A stretch of DNA of 55,040 nt from Salinivirgaceae bacterium (GCA_016342715.1 JAEINW010000009.1:1-55040), one strand, 5' to 3'. Positions 1 to 9,500 are shown, counted from the first letter of the stretch. Notes: generated by a model not told the origin, from the sequence alone. Numbers and translations: made by a program.

Positions 1-136
1 TTAATTGTCTGAATGTATTAACCGACTTTTTAAAACCACCATTTCTAATTTGCCAATTTAGTTTGACATAGGGATAAGCATATAAATATTTTCGTTGAGG
101 ATAGGCTTTCGCACTAAGCTCTGAATAATTTTCCAT
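1..136 (-). CDS. possible start of a minus-strand gene running off the left edge
   Basis: On the minus strand an ATG at 136-134 opens 45 codons with no stop before the window edge. The translation begins MENYSELSAKAYPQRKYLYA and is rich in Tyr and basic residues. I do not recognise a family, and a run of this length can occur by chance. The start codon abuts a perfect 9-bp palindrome (136-155), which is odd for a translation start and may instead be a terminator for something outside the window. Treat it as a tentative partial gene. Confidence 0.25.
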   Translation of the reverse strand, partial: MENYSELSAKAYPQRKYLYAYPYVKLNWQIRNGGFKKSVNTFRQL

Positions 137-155
137 GCCGATTAACTAATCGGCA
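136..155. repeat. perfect palindrome (hairpin)
   Basis: TGCCGATTA (136-144) and TAATCGGCA (147-155) are perfect 9-bp arms around a 2-nt centre. Reading on the plus strand it is followed by AT-rich sequence with a T run near 168-177, so it could be a terminator or a protein-binding site. It directly touches the possible minus-strand start codon at 136. Confidence 0.45.
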
Positions 156-255
156 ATTTGAATGTTTTATTTTTTTAATTAATTGTTCAAAAAACATATG
201 TTTATATAACATGCAAAACCTTGAGTAAAATCATGCTATAAACTAGGTTCAGCTA

Positions 256-285
256 TTTGTCAGTAATTTTAAAACAATACTTTTG
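256..285 (+). promoter_or_regulatory. Bacteroidetes-type promoter for the barrel gene at 321
   Basis: TTTG at 256-259 (-33 box) and TACTTTTG at 278-285 (-7 box, consensus TAnnTTTG) are separated by 18 nt, matching the Bacteroidota primary sigma factor consensus. Transcription would start near 290, leaving a leader of about 30 nt before the ATG at 321. Confidence 0.6.
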
Positions 286-320
286 CAGCGATTTTAAATG
301 AGTTAAATTTTAAGGTTGTT

Positions 321-1061
321 ATGAAAGTATTTTGTGCTTCAATTTTAATGTTTTTTGGACTACTTTTTAATTCATTTGCAAATGAAACAGCTGTGCAAAA
401 AGAATCAAAAAAAGTATCTGTTTTTGTGAATGTTGATTTTATGAGTAGTCACGTTTGGAGAGGTGGGAAAAGTGGAGAATTACCATCATTTGAACCCTTG
501 ATTGAAGCGAGCTTTGGTAACATTACAGTAGGATCGTGGGCCGCTGCAACTTTTGATGGAAAATATAAAGAGCTTGATTTATATGTAAATTATAATATCA
601 ATGATTTTACAGTAGCTTTATTTGATTACTATTGTCCTCCAGAGAACTTGCATGAGGCTAAATTCACAAATCTTAATAAAGAGAATACTTTTCATTTGTA
701 CAGCATTGATTTATCGTACGAAGGCTCTGAAAAAATTCCTGTAAAATTTACAGCATCAACCATGCTTTATGGGATGGACTATAATTCTGAAACAGGCGAA
801 TATTATTATTCCACTTATTTAGAAGCACAATACAACAAAGGTTGGAAATCGAATACGGTTTCGGTAGTGCTTGGAATGACAACTCATGAAGGTATTTATG
901 CTAAAAAAACTGCTATCATGAATACAGAATTGATGTATAAAAGAACTTTTGAATTGAAAAGTTTTACGATTCCAGTTTTTGCTAAAGTTGTTTATAATCC
1001 TTACTCAAACAAATCCTATTTTATTGGGGGTTTGTCAATAAGCAGAGAATTCAAAATATAG
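321..1061 (+). CDS. outer-membrane beta-barrel protein, TorF/Gcw_chp-like porin
   Basis: The 246-residue protein starts with a signal peptide (about residues 1-20, ending SFANE) and continues as alternating polar/aromatic strands typical of a small outer-membrane barrel. The segment SHVWRGGKSGELPSFEP and the following strand pattern resemble the TorF-like putative porin family (Gcw_chp), in which a Wrg/RG motif near the N-terminus is common. This is family resemblance judged by eye; no substrate can be named. The C-terminus ends in an aromatic-rich last strand (SYFIGGLSISREFKI). A well-placed promoter lies at 256-285. The gene is monocistronic and faces the TonB receptor gene convergently across a small mobile-element-like repeat and a terminator. 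Confidence 0.6.
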   Translation: MKVFCASILMFFGLLFNSFANETAVQKESKKVSVFVNVDFMSSHVWRGGKSGELPSFEPLIEASFGNITVGSWAAATFDGKYKELDLYVNYNINDFTVALFDYYCPPENLHEAKFTNLNKENTFHLYSIDLSYEGSEKIPVKFTASTMLYGMDYNSETGEYYYSTYLEAQYNKGWKSNTVSVVLGMTTHEGIYAKKTAIMNTELMYKRTFELKSFTIPVFAKVVYNPYSNKSYFIGGLSISREFKI

Positions 1062-1096
1062 TAGTTTTGTAATTCATTTTACAAAATGTAGTTGTA

Positions 1097-1183
1097 GAGG
1101 GTGCCTAAAAAGTGAAAAACGTTATCAGTACACTTTCAAATTGTAAATTTTTTAAATAGGAGTAAACCTTTTTAGACAGCCTC
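1097..1183. mobile_element. MITE-like element with imperfect terminal inverted repeats, copy 1
   Basis: An 87-bp segment is bounded by GAGGGTGCCTAAAAAG (1097-1112) and CTTTTTAGACAGCCTC (1168-1183), which are inverted repeats matching at 14 of 16 positions. Its left 47 bp match the reverse complement of 13026-13072 at 39 of 47 positions, so it is a dispersed element. The ends resemble the terminal repeats of Bacteroidetes insertion sequences (an impression, not a search). No target duplication is obvious. There is no coding capacity. Confidence 0.55.
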
Positions 1184-1189
1184 TTTTTT

Positions 1190-1217
1190 TAAAAAAAAAC
1201 TGACGATTCGTCGGTTT
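1190..1217 (-). terminator. rho-independent terminator of the TonB receptor gene
   Basis: On the minus strand, arms at 1217-1208 and 1206-1197 (core GACGA/TCGTC) form a 10-bp stem with one wobble pair, followed by a run of about nine T. It lies 24 nt past the stop of the minus-strand receptor gene. The stretch can also stop transcripts coming from the plus-strand barrel gene. Confidence 0.6.
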
Positions 1218-1240
1218 TAATTCATTGCATATTTTTTATC

Positions 1241-3700
1241 TTAAAAATCTCCACCTTCATCCACGTCTCCACCATTGCCATCTCCGCGTTGGCCGCGCTT
1301 TGTATTGTAATTGTTTAGTTTGTATGAAACGGTAAGTGATATTATTGGAGTGTTTGGTGTAAATAAAGTGTATTCATATATTTCTGGAGTATCGGTTTCC
1401 ATTTCGTGTCGCCAACCACTAAAAATATCTCTAATTTGCAACGTGGTTGAAAGTTTTCGTTTCATGAAATCTTGTTTGTAAGCTATGCTTGTACTAAAAA
1501 ATCCTTTGTATGATCCTTGAGCAGTTATACGATCGCTTTGATAAAATAAATCTAATTGAAAACGAGTGTTCTGTGATGCTTTAAAAGTGTTGTTTGATCG
1601 CATGTTCCAGCTAAAACCTTCATTTTCTAAATCCTCTGTTGAACCGGTAATTCTGTAATCGTATAAATCGGCCATAAAGTTGGTGGTATACCATTTGAAC
1701 GGACTGTAATTGGCCATTAATTCAACTCCTAAGGCATATGCAGTACCTGAATTTTGATAAGTGTTTAATGAAATTGTTTTTTCATTATTGTAAGGTAGAA
1801 CAACACGTTCAATTTTGTTTTCTGTAATTCGATAGTATGATTCTACGCTGATAAAGTTCTTTTTAATCTTTTTTTGATAAGCTAGTTCAAATGAATTTAC
1901 ATATTCAGGTTTTAAGTCAGGGTTTCCTTGGCGAACTTTATAAGCATCCATATAAGTAATAAATGGCTCCAGATACCAGCCGCGTGGGCGTACAATTCTT
2001 CGTGAATAGCTCAACATGGTTTGTTGGTCGGCGGGTAATTTATATGAAAAATGCAAGGTTGGGAAAAGATCGGGGCGTTCAATTTTAAATGATTCATTTT
2101 TTTCAACTAGTTCCAATAAACGGTCAGTATATTCTATTCTTAATCCGCCTTGATATCCAAAATCGCCTAATTCGCCACCAAATGTTGAGTAGGCTGCATA
2201 TGTGTTACGTTTATATTTAGTAGTATTACTATAATTGCTCTGGTAAACATAAGCAGGTTGAACAAGAGAAGTGTCATAATCAAAAACTTCATTGTCATCT
2301 TTACTATTTGAGATGTTAATATGTGCTCCAGACTCCAATTTTGCTCCCCAGGCAAATGGCTGTGAATAATCTAGTTTAAATTGATATCCGTTACTTGGTC
2401 CTGATTCAGTTGTATTTTTTCCTTCAACTAAAAGTCCGGTTAAGTCATATTTGTAATTATTACTTTTTTCGTCACTATTTCTACCGTCAACGGTTGTTTG
2501 AAATTGAAGGTAATGATCGGTATTTTCATTAAAAGTGTGCTTGTAATCTAAAGTAGTTGAATAAAACATTCCACCACGCGATGATAAATCTTCAGTTTTA
2601 TTTTGTATTCTATCATCAGCACTTGGAGTTTTCCACTGTTCATAATCTTTATATGTGTTTCGTTCCGAATCTCTATTACCCACCCGAACATTTATTCCAA
2701 TATTGTCAGCCTTTGTAAATGACCAATCAGCTCCAGCTCTCAGTCCACCGCGGCTATGGTTTCTTTCAAAATCACCCATCGAAGCAATATGTACTACCGT
2801 GTCAGTGAAAAATCTATCACGATTATATTCCATGTTTCCTTCCATATTGTGTACATTATAATCACCGCCTAAGTAAAAGTGAAAATTTTCCTGTCTCATA
2901 TCTAAGGTAAAATCCCCTCCATATCTATCAAAACTGTTAAAACTTTTATTGGTCCCTGAATTAGCATTTATGATACCTGAAAAACCATTGAGTTTATTCT
3001 TTTTGGTAATAATGTTAATTATTCCTGCAGTTCCGTCGGGTTCGTATTTTGCCGATGGATTGGTAATAATTTCAATATTATCAATAGCTGTAGCTGGAAT
3101 TTGGCTTAAGGCATCACTCGGATCGAGAACAGTTGGTCTACCATCAATTAGTACTGTAAATTCTCCACTTCCTCTTAATGAAACATTTCCTTCGATATCA
3201 ACTTTAACTGAGGGTACATTTTCAAGAATATCAACAGCGGTGCCCGATTTTGCAGTAAGTTGTTGACTTACATTTACTACTTTTTTATCAATTTTATATT
3301 GTACGGCTGCTTGATCGGCAATAACAGCTACCTCTTCAATTTCAGTGTTATTTGGTAAAAGAATAATATTTCCTATTTCAAATTCTTTTGTTTTTTCTTC
3401 AATTATAATATTGGGGATGTCTTTGGTTTTATAGCCCATAAATGTAATGGTTAGGTAATAATTCCCTTGAGGATTACCTTTAAGTCTAAAAAATCCTTCA
3501 CTATCCGAAATTCCACCGGTAACTAATTCTTTGTTGTCTGATTTATAGAGAGCAATAGTAGCATATTCAATGGCACGGCTGTCATATCCATCGATAATAG
3601 TTCCAGTAATATCACCTCGTTTATTTGCATTTGTGTTTGCTTCAGACGCAAAGGTAGAGATGCTTATTATGGTAAAAAGGCCTAATAAAATATTTTTCAT
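1241..3700 (-). CDS. TonB-dependent receptor, outer-membrane beta-barrel family
   Basis: An outer-membrane active-transport or surface receptor. From the ATG at 3700 the protein is 819 residues: signal peptide (MKNILLGLFTIISISTFA), a CarboxypepD_reg-like beta-sandwich (about 28-110, DITGTIIDGYDSRAIEYATI), a TonB plug (about 130-240, with VLIDGRPTVLDP and AGIINIITKK) and a long 'outer membrane beta-barrel family' barrel (PF14905-like) to the end. The C-terminus is a Gly/Asp-rich tail (GDGNGGDVDEGGDF) rather than an aromatic-terminated strand, which is unusual. An in-frame ATG at 3718 gives six more residues, but 3700 begins the better signal peptide. No SusD partner is adjacent, so this is not a PUL pair; the substrate is unknown. 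Confidence 0.85.
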   Translation of the reverse strand: MKNILLGLFTIISISTFASEANTNANKRGDITGTIIDGYDSRAIEYATIALYKSDNKELVTGGISDSEGFFRLKGNPQGNYYLTITFMGYKTKDIPNIIIEEKTKEFEIGNIILLPNNTEIEEVAVIADQAAVQYKIDKKVVNVSQQLTAKSGTAVDILENVPSVKVDIEGNVSLRGSGEFTVLIDGRPTVLDPSDALSQIPATAIDNIEIITNPSAKYEPDGTAGIINIITKKNKLNGFSGIINANSGTNKSFNSFDRYGGDFTLDMRQENFHFYLGGDYNVHNMEGNMEYNRDRFFTDTVVHIASMGDFERNHSRGGLRAGADWSFTKADNIGINVRVGNRDSERNTYKDYEQWKTPSADDRIQNKTEDLSSRGGMFYSTTLDYKHTFNENTDHYLQFQTTVDGRNSDEKSNNYKYDLTGLLVEGKNTTESGPSNGYQFKLDYSQPFAWGAKLESGAHINISNSKDDNEVFDYDTSLVQPAYVYQSNYSNTTKYKRNTYAAYSTFGGELGDFGYQGGLRIEYTDRLLELVEKNESFKIERPDLFPTLHFSYKLPADQQTMLSYSRRIVRPRGWYLEPFITYMDAYKVRQGNPDLKPEYVNSFELAYQKKIKKNFISVESYYRITENKIERVVLPYNNEKTISLNTYQNSGTAYALGVELMANYSPFKWYTTNFMADLYDYRITGSTEDLENEGFSWNMRSNNTFKASQNTRFQLDLFYQSDRITAQGSYKGFFSTSIAYKQDFMKRKLSTTLQIRDIFSGWRHEMETDTPEIYEYTLFTPNTPIISLTVSYKLNNYNTKRGQRGDGNGGDVDEGGDF

Positions 3701-3893
3701 ATAATTTATTTGTATCATTTTTTATGGTTTGACGCTTATTGCATTAGATACTTGTGCTTGTTTAAAAAAAAAGATTTTAGTAGTAACCTAACATCTTTTA
3801 ATAAAGGTTGTTCATTTTTGATTCAGAATTAACCAGTGTTTAATAGTCGCTAAAATATTTAAATAGTAACATATTTACACTAAAAGTTGGGAA

Positions 3894-3924
3894 TAAAAAA
3901 AAGACCACTCAATTGAGTAGTCTT
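3894..3924 (-). terminator. rho-independent terminator of the T9SS cargo gene
   Basis: AAGACCACTCAA (3901-3912) and TTGAGTAGTCTT (3913-3924) pair with one mismatch. On the minus strand the stem is followed by a run of T (complement of 3894-3902). It sits 24 nt beyond the stop at 3948. Confidence 0.75.
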
Positions 3925-3947
3925 TTAACTATTTAAGCATTTTGCTT

Positions 3948-6900
3948 TTAGTGGAGAATAGAAATTTTATGATTTAAAATATTTCCATTGCTTATAATTT
4001 GAATAATGTAGGTTCCATTATTAATACCAGAGATGTCAAGAGTTCTATTGCCAAAAGAACGAGACTCATATTTAACTATTTCTCCTAGCAAATTAAATAT
4101 GGTGATTGTCGATTCATCTAATCCATTAATGTAAAGCTTTTTATTTGCAGGATTTGGATAAATGCTTATATTTTGCAACTCGCTTGAATATATAAACACA
4201 CCATTGTCAACTTTAACCACCCATTGTTTGGCAGTTAGCTCGTCTTCAGAAATAACCGTATAAATAACAGAGTCGTTAAAGTTGTTTGCAGTAACGCCGC
4301 TTACTTGATCTACATCATTAACTTTAATGGTAGCTCCATCAGAAATAATAAACGAAGAAATTAAATTTGTCATGTCAGTAATGGATGGAACATTAACATT
4401 AATATTACTTCCTTCAATTTGTCCTTGTACATCTTCAGTAAGTGTTTCGTTATTAGAAGCTTCAAAAACAAAGCTTGTAATTTCAGCTTCGGTATTTAAT
4501 TCGCCATTTATAACAAATAGTTTATAATCTTCAACTTCACCATAACTTGATGAACCACAGGGTTGAGGAGTGATGTTCCATGTTATCCGAACTCTCATAT
4601 ATACTTCCCCTTCAAATGCATCCATTGGAGGTGTTAAAGTTGCGGTGTATGGACCATGGCCGGGTGAACCAGAAATGGTTGCCAATTCATCTCCCGAGAA
4701 TGTTCTATCGTTATTCCAATCAACCCAAATTCCACATGCATCATTTGCGTAAGAATTACCATTTGTTACGGTAATTTCATAAGTAACACCTTTTTCTACA
4801 GTTGTTGATAGATGAGAAAAATCTGAATAACCTTCACATGCTGATGCATTGTCAATAGTTCCTATCTCAACTCGACTAATATATTCATCACATTCTTCAC
4901 TAACAGCTTCGCACAAACCAGATGAAAGAGAAACACTAACTTCCCATTCCTGAGTAGTGTTGTCTAAAGCTTTTACCAAGTAGATAACAGGATTTGTAAA
5001 ATCATTTGCTGTGGTATTGCTAACCTGTTCAAATCCATCAACGCTTGCTGAAGCACCCGGAGAAAGTGAAAATGATGCAACCAATTCAGTTAAATCGGCA
5101 CCAAATGGCATTCCAACATCTACGGTATGACTGTCTTTATCGATGATCGCATTTCTGGTTTCATTTGGAATGCTATAATAAGTAATATTCTTTTCAGGAA
5201 TTTGTTCTGTAACAATTACGGTCCAGTCCTTTGAAAGGGTATCACCACTTGTAATAGTATATAATACAGGATTTGTGAAATTATTTGATGTTACTCCACT
5301 TATTTGAGTTTCGCCATCAATTTTAGCAACAGAGCCTTCGGGCAATAAAAATGTTGCAATAAGGTTTGATGGATCGGTACCATATTCAAGAGTAACATAT
5401 ACTTCATTTAAATCGGCATCAAAACCTGTGTTTCCAAATTGATTTTCTAGCTTATATGATATAAAAGAAGTGACCGGTATTTGCAACTGAAAAGAAGTTA
5501 TTTGTGTAGCCCATTTGTTGCTTTGCTCCATAAATTCTTGGGTATACCAAAAAGTAGCATCATCACTTGGGTCAATACTCATCATGCTATAATCGCCCCA
5601 TCGGTTGCCTGAAGTTTGAGCATATTGTCCAGTTAGGGCTTCGGTTTCGGCAAAAGTCATTTCATTTAAAGGATCGCCACTAAGTCTTCCTGTATATCTT
5701 ATTGATGGATAAATGGTCGCACTTGAAACAGAATAGCCCAAAGCAATATTTCCAGCGCCATCCATGGAAACACTACCCATAAAGCGACTGTGCTCATCAG
5801 GAGCAAATGTACTTTGCTGGTAGATTTGCCAACCCGCTCCATCATTCATATTACGTAGTTCATACCAACGAATTCCTGCATGGTTTGTAGCATCCACATC
5901 AACGGTATGGTTTGCTACAATTGCCTGATAGTTTCCAAAATTTCGATAGTTTAAACTAAACATTATTGCTCCAGGAATCGCATCTAATTTTTGGGAAGTT
6001 CCTGGTTGCGCTATATCATCCCAATATGGCGTGAATTCGGAATCGAAAGGTTCAACCGGCAAGTTGTTTTTTAGGGTCATGGTTGAGTTAGCAGGAGTTG
6101 CCCAATCTACATTAAATTCCCACATCATAATTTTATCTTCGCCAGTTCCCCAACCATCATCGTTAAAATACATAAAGTAATTTGGAGTTCCTTCAGCAGG
6201 GAAGTTTCCCTGACTACAGGCTGGGAGTGCTGATTTAAAGCCACTGCCTGTCATGCCTGGAGTTTTAAAAGTTACCATTCGTGCACCTTCTGCACCCACC
6301 AACATTGAATCTCTTTCAAAAACAACAGCATCGTCGCCACTGCTATTTAGCGACATGTAATATCCATCGTTCCAGATTCCAAATTTTGGATAGTCAGGGA
6401 AAGAAGAAAACTCAAATGCATAACGATACCATGATCCTAAAGGATCCGAAGTTTCAGAAATTGCGATTAGTTCATAAAAAGGTGCAGTGTAAGGGCCATG
6501 TGGGTAGGCAAATTGTGTTGCAATCCAACGGTCGGCATTTTCATCGTACAAAACTATTGGGTCTCCATCGTTTGTTCCAGTCCAGTCTCCAACAAAACCT
6601 TCCCATAACATTTTATTATCGTAAGGTCCATATACTGAATTTCCTTCTTTATCAAAAATCTCAAACATTACATTTATCATTTGGAAATAATAGTTTTGAC
6701 CCACATCTCCATCGGTATCTGGCGGCGCAAAAATTGAACTATTATCTGTTAATCGCACTCCATCGATGTTAATAATAGGTTCGGCGCTATTATGTTTTGC
6801 TCTAGACTTTTGAACAATAGGGTCACCATTCTTAGGGAAAGCATTCTTTGCATTAAAATACTCACGGCGTTTAAAATTATTATGCATTTTGCCATTTCTA

Positions 6901-7088
6901 ATTTTTCTATGATTTCCATCGGGTAACATAGGGCTCACATCACGTAAGGGGACTGATTTGTCAAAGTATTTTGCACTAAATACTTTTGCTTTGGCTTCTT
7001 GCTTTTGGGCATGGCCGTTTGTTGATAACATAAGGCTTATTGTAAATACAAAAATAGCCTTAAGCATATTAGCGTAGTTTTTTTTCAC
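3948..7088 (-). CDS. large secreted protein with GEVED and DUF5018-like repeats and a T9SS type A sorting domain
   Basis: 1046 residues, exported through Sec (signal peptide about 1-27, ending NGHAQ) and then the type IX system. The N-terminal 540 residues look like a beta-rich, propeller-like domain (SLNSSGDDAVV, WIATQFAYP, WYTQEFMEQSNKW). Two DUF5018-like modules follow (ending in DWTVIV and EWEVSV), then a GEVED domain (about 755-850; CGIWVDWNNDRTFSGDE and CGSSSYGEVEDYKLFV), a third DUF5018-like module (ending QWVVKV) and a Por_Secre_tail/T9SS type A domain (SIYPNPANKKLYINGL to the end). The same DUF5018-like module and tail make up the small protein at 20267-20863. It is probably a surface-bound or released protein; no enzymatic motif was recognised. 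Confidence 0.8.
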   Translation of the reverse strand: MKKNYANMLKAIFVFTISLMLSTNGHAQKQEAKAKVFSAKYFDKSVPLRDVSPMLPDGNHRKIRNGKMHNNFKRREYFNAKNAFPKNGDPIVQKSRAKHNSAEPIINIDGVRLTDNSSIFAPPDTDGDVGQNYYFQMINVMFEIFDKEGNSVYGPYDNKMLWEGFVGDWTGTNDGDPIVLYDENADRWIATQFAYPHGPYTAPFYELIAISETSDPLGSWYRYAFEFSSFPDYPKFGIWNDGYYMSLNSSGDDAVVFERDSMLVGAEGARMVTFKTPGMTGSGFKSALPACSQGNFPAEGTPNYFMYFNDDGWGTGEDKIMMWEFNVDWATPANSTMTLKNNLPVEPFDSEFTPYWDDIAQPGTSQKLDAIPGAIMFSLNYRNFGNYQAIVANHTVDVDATNHAGIRWYELRNMNDGAGWQIYQQSTFAPDEHSRFMGSVSMDGAGNIALGYSVSSATIYPSIRYTGRLSGDPLNEMTFAETEALTGQYAQTSGNRWGDYSMMSIDPSDDATFWYTQEFMEQSNKWATQITSFQLQIPVTSFISYKLENQFGNTGFDADLNEVYVTLEYGTDPSNLIATFLLPEGSVAKIDGETQISGVTSNNFTNPVLYTITSGDTLSKDWTVIVTEQIPEKNITYYSIPNETRNAIIDKDSHTVDVGMPFGADLTELVASFSLSPGASASVDGFEQVSNTTANDFTNPVIYLVKALDNTTQEWEVSVSLSSGLCEAVSEECDEYISRVEIGTIDNASACEGYSDFSHLSTTVEKGVTYEITVTNGNSYANDACGIWVDWNNDRTFSGDELATISGSPGHGPYTATLTPPMDAFEGEVYMRVRITWNITPQPCGSSSYGEVEDYKLFVINGELNTEAEITSFVFEASNNETLTEDVQGQIEGSNINVNVPSITDMTNLISSFIISDGATIKVNDVDQVSGVTANNFNDSVIYTVISEDELTAKQWVVKVDNGVFIYSSELQNISIYPNPANKKLYINGLDESTITIFNLLGEIVKYESRSFGNRTLDISGINNGTYIIQIISNGNILNHKISILH

Positions 7089-7274
7089 AATTTTAGTGTT
7101 AAATGAATACTTATGTTCTTAGTTGTTGTTTATTAGTTTATGACAACAATAGTTTATAAAGGTTGCATTAAATGATATTTATTTTTCATTAATTTCTGCA
7201 TTTTGGGCTTTATTCCCCGCATTAGCCCTACTCCCGCATGATTGCATCGTGTGGTTGCTATGATAAAAGCTATT

Positions 7275-7847
7275 TCACTTCCTATAAAAATTCATTTCAT
7301 CAATGTATTTCCATGCACCTTCGGGAACAAAAAAGCGAAGGTCTTTGCCTTCTTTAATGGCAGTACGAATAAAACTCGATGATATTTCAATTTGTGGTGC
7401 ATCTAACAAGAGCACATTAGAGTGGGAGTGGAATTGGCCTTTTTTGCAATTGGGTCGGGGATAAACTAACAGTTTTCTTTTTTCAAGAAGCAATTCATAG
7501 TTTTTCCATTTGTGAAGCGACGATAGATTGTCTTCTCCAATTATTAAGGCAAATTCTTTTTCCGGAAACTTTTCGTCTAAATATGCTAGTGTATCTGTGG
7601 TGTAAGAGGGTTGTGGTAAACTAAATTCAATGTTTGAAGCTTTGAATTTTGGATAATCACGTAAGGCGCGGGTAACAATTTCTAAGCGATGGTAATCGGG
7701 CAATAAAGTGTTTTTTTGCTTTAAGGGATTTTGCGGACTCACAATAAACCAAAGTTCTTCAAGCTTGGCATATTCAACAAAATAATTGGCAATGGCTAAA
7801 TGGCCTATGTGAATGGGGTTAAACGAACCAAAATAGAGTCCAATCAT
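7275..7847 (-). CDS. nadD: nicotinate-nucleotide adenylyltransferase NadD
   Basis: Transfers AMP from ATP to nicotinate mononucleotide to make deamido-NAD in the cytoplasmic NAD pathway. The 190-residue length is normal. The nucleotidyltransferase motif GxFxPxHxGH is at residues 7-16 (GSFNPIHIGH) and the second signature appears as ISSSFIR (about 155-161). It is the last gene of the yicC-gmk-nadD operon, 74 nt after gmk, a gene order common in Bacteroidota. Confidence 0.95.
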   Translation of the reverse strand: MIGLYFGSFNPIHIGHLAIANYFVEYAKLEELWFIVSPQNPLKQKNTLLPDYHRLEIVTRALRDYPKFKASNIEFSLPQPSYTTDTLAYLDEKFPEKEFALIIGEDNLSSLHKWKNYELLLEKRKLLVYPRPNCKKGQFHSHSNVLLLDAPQIEISSSFIRTAIKEGKDLRFFVPEGAWKYIDEMNFYRK

Positions 7848-7921
7848 AGTTTTATTAACAATTAGTAAGTAATAATTGGCAATTTACAATAGGCAGTGCA
7901 TTGAAAAAAATGAAAGTGTAA

Positions 7922-8485
7922 TTATTTTAAAAATGCGGTTAAAAGTTCTTCTGCCTCATTTTTTGCTGCTTCCAAATTATCATTTAATAAGGTATGATCA
8001 AAATGTCGGGCGTAGGCAATTTCCTCTTCGGCTTTAGCTACTCTTTTTGCAATTTCCTCTTTTGAATCAGTAGCTCTTCCATTTAAACGCTGTTCCAATA
8101 TATCAATGGATGGTGGCATTACAAAAACGGCCAAGGCTTTATCGGCAAATTGTTTTTTAAGGTTTACTCCCCCCACAACATCCACATCAAATAATACATG
8201 ATTTCCTTTTTTCCAGATGCGTTCTACTTCACTTTTTAAAGTTCCATAAAAGCGACCTTCATACACTTCTTCCCATTCAACAAACTCGTTGTTTTTAATT
8301 TTTTGTTGAAAATCTTCGGTGGTCAAAAAATAATAGTCTTTCCCATGAACTTCTTGTCCACGGGGAGCTCTATTACAAGCCGAAATTGAAAACTCCAAAT
8401 TAAAGCCGGTATCTAATAAATGTCTGACAATGGTTGTTTTACCTGAGCCTGAAGGAGCCGAAAAAATAATCAATTTGCCTTCCAT
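7922..8485 (-). CDS. gmk: guanylate kinase
   Basis: Phosphorylates GMP to GDP with ATP. The P-loop lies at residues 10-18 (APSGSGKTT), followed by the GMP-binding region (SISACNRAPRGQEVHGKDYYF) and the lid segment with RLNGRATDS. The 187-residue length is typical. The start follows the yicC stop with only one base between them, implying translational coupling. Confidence 0.96.
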   Translation of the reverse strand: MEGKLIIFSAPSGSGKTTIVRHLLDTGFNLEFSISACNRAPRGQEVHGKDYYFLTTEDFQQKIKNNEFVEWEEVYEGRFYGTLKSEVERIWKKGNHVLFDVDVVGGVNLKKQFADKALAVFVMPPSIDILEQRLNGRATDSKEEIAKRVAKAEEEIAYARHFDHTLLNDNLEAAKNEAEELLTAFLK

Positions 8486-8486
8486 C

Positions 8487-9362
8487 TTACAATATGTTTA
8501 GCATTTGTTCTTTAATTTTTTCCAGCTCATCTTTCATTATAACTACAACCTTTTGCAAGTCAGAATCGTTTGCTTTTGAACCTAGGGTATTTATTTCGCG
8601 ACCAATTTCTTGCGATATAAAACCCAATTTTTTACCAACAGGTTCATCCATAGCCATAGTGGTTAAAAAGTATTCGCAATGATTTGCCAAACGAACTTTT
8701 TCTTCGGTAATATCTAACTTTTCTAGATAGAAAATTAGTTCCTGTTCAAATCTGTTTTGGTCGATATCATCTTTCTCCGAAAGCTCTTTTAAGTTGGCAC
8801 GTAAACGCTCCTTAACTTTCTCAATACGTTGTATTTCAAGCGGTTCAACTTGTTGCAATAAATCCTGAATGCTTTTTACCCTTTCGGTAATATCTTTCTC
8901 TAATGCAATGCCCTCATCGCTTCGGTAACTAATTAAGTCGTTTAAAGCGCTTTCAATACTCTGCATTACCACTTTCCATTCGTCTTCGTCCAACTCTTCG
9001 CGTTCGGTTTTTAAGGTGTCGGGCAAACGCATAATTATCGAAAGCATATCCGCTGGGTTGTTGATGCCTAGGTCGCTTGATATTTTAGTAAGCTGATTGT
9101 AATATGCTTTTACAATCTCCGTATTAACAATGGAATTATTTTCTGTACCGCTAACCTCAGCATACATGCTAAAATCAACTTTACCACGCACTAATTTTTT
9201 TGAAATCAAATTACGAACAGCAATTTCTTTTTCTCTATAAAAGCCAGGTATTCTGGAGTTTATATCCAATTGTTTGCTGTTTAAACTTTTTATTTCAATA
9301 GTTAGTTTCTTGTTTTCTAACTCGCAAGTGGCTTTACCAAAGCCGGTCATTGATATTAACAT
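8487..9362 (-). CDS. yicC: YicC/YloC family endoribonuclease
   Basis: 291 residues with the YicC N-terminal domain (MLISMTGFGKATCELENKK; IEIKSLNSKQLDI) and the C-terminal DUF1732 region (GREINTLGSKANDSDLQ). Members of this family act as RNA endonucleases; the cellular target here is unknown. It is the first gene of the operon with gmk and nadD. A TAnnTTTG box (9390-9383 on the minus strand) lies 21 nt upstream of the ATG. Confidence 0.9.
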   Translation of the reverse strand: MLISMTGFGKATCELENKKLTIEIKSLNSKQLDINSRIPGFYREKEIAVRNLISKKLVRGKVDFSMYAEVSGTENNSIVNTEIVKAYYNQLTKISSDLGINNPADMLSIIMRLPDTLKTEREELDEDEWKVVMQSIESALNDLISYRSDEGIALEKDITERVKSIQDLLQQVEPLEIQRIEKVKERLRANLKELSEKDDIDQNRFEQELIFYLEKLDITEEKVRLANHCEYFLTTMAMDEPVGKKLGFISQEIGREINTLGSKANDSDLQKVVVIMKDELEKIKEQMLNIL

Positions 9363-9382
9363 ATAGCATTTACTTTATTGGG

Positions 9383-9390
9383 CAAAAGTA
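9383..9390 (-). promoter_or_regulatory. candidate -7 box for the yicC-gmk-nadD operon
   Basis: CAAAAGTA on the plus strand reads TACTTTTG on the minus strand, a perfect TAnnTTTG box 21 nt from the yicC ATG. No TTTG at the usual -33 spacing was found, so the support is partial. Confidence 0.4.
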
Positions 9391-9436
9391 ACAAAAAAAT
9401 TTAAGGGTTTATTGGCATTGTCTTTCAATAGAAAAA

Positions 9437-9470
9437 TTGATTTCAAATGGCCTGAAATTTGTTATATTCG
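9437..9470 (+). promoter_or_regulatory. candidate promoter for the gene at 9501
   Basis: TTG at 9437-9439 and TATATTCG at 9463-9470 (one mismatch to TAnnTTTG) are separated by 23 nt. Transcription would start near 9476, about 25 nt before the ATG. Confidence 0.35.
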
Positions 9471-9500
9471 CCCCGTTAAACCAATTTAATAATTTTACTC

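Noticed and set aside
6281-6772. Plus-strand reading frame inside the large T9SS gene
   Set aside because: Rich in His, Leu and Gln, typical of an antisense shadow; no start signals or motif.
3948-7088. GEVED-containing protein as a metalloprotease
   Set aside because: GEVED domains often follow M12B or M43 proteases, but no HExxH motif is seen in the N-terminal part.
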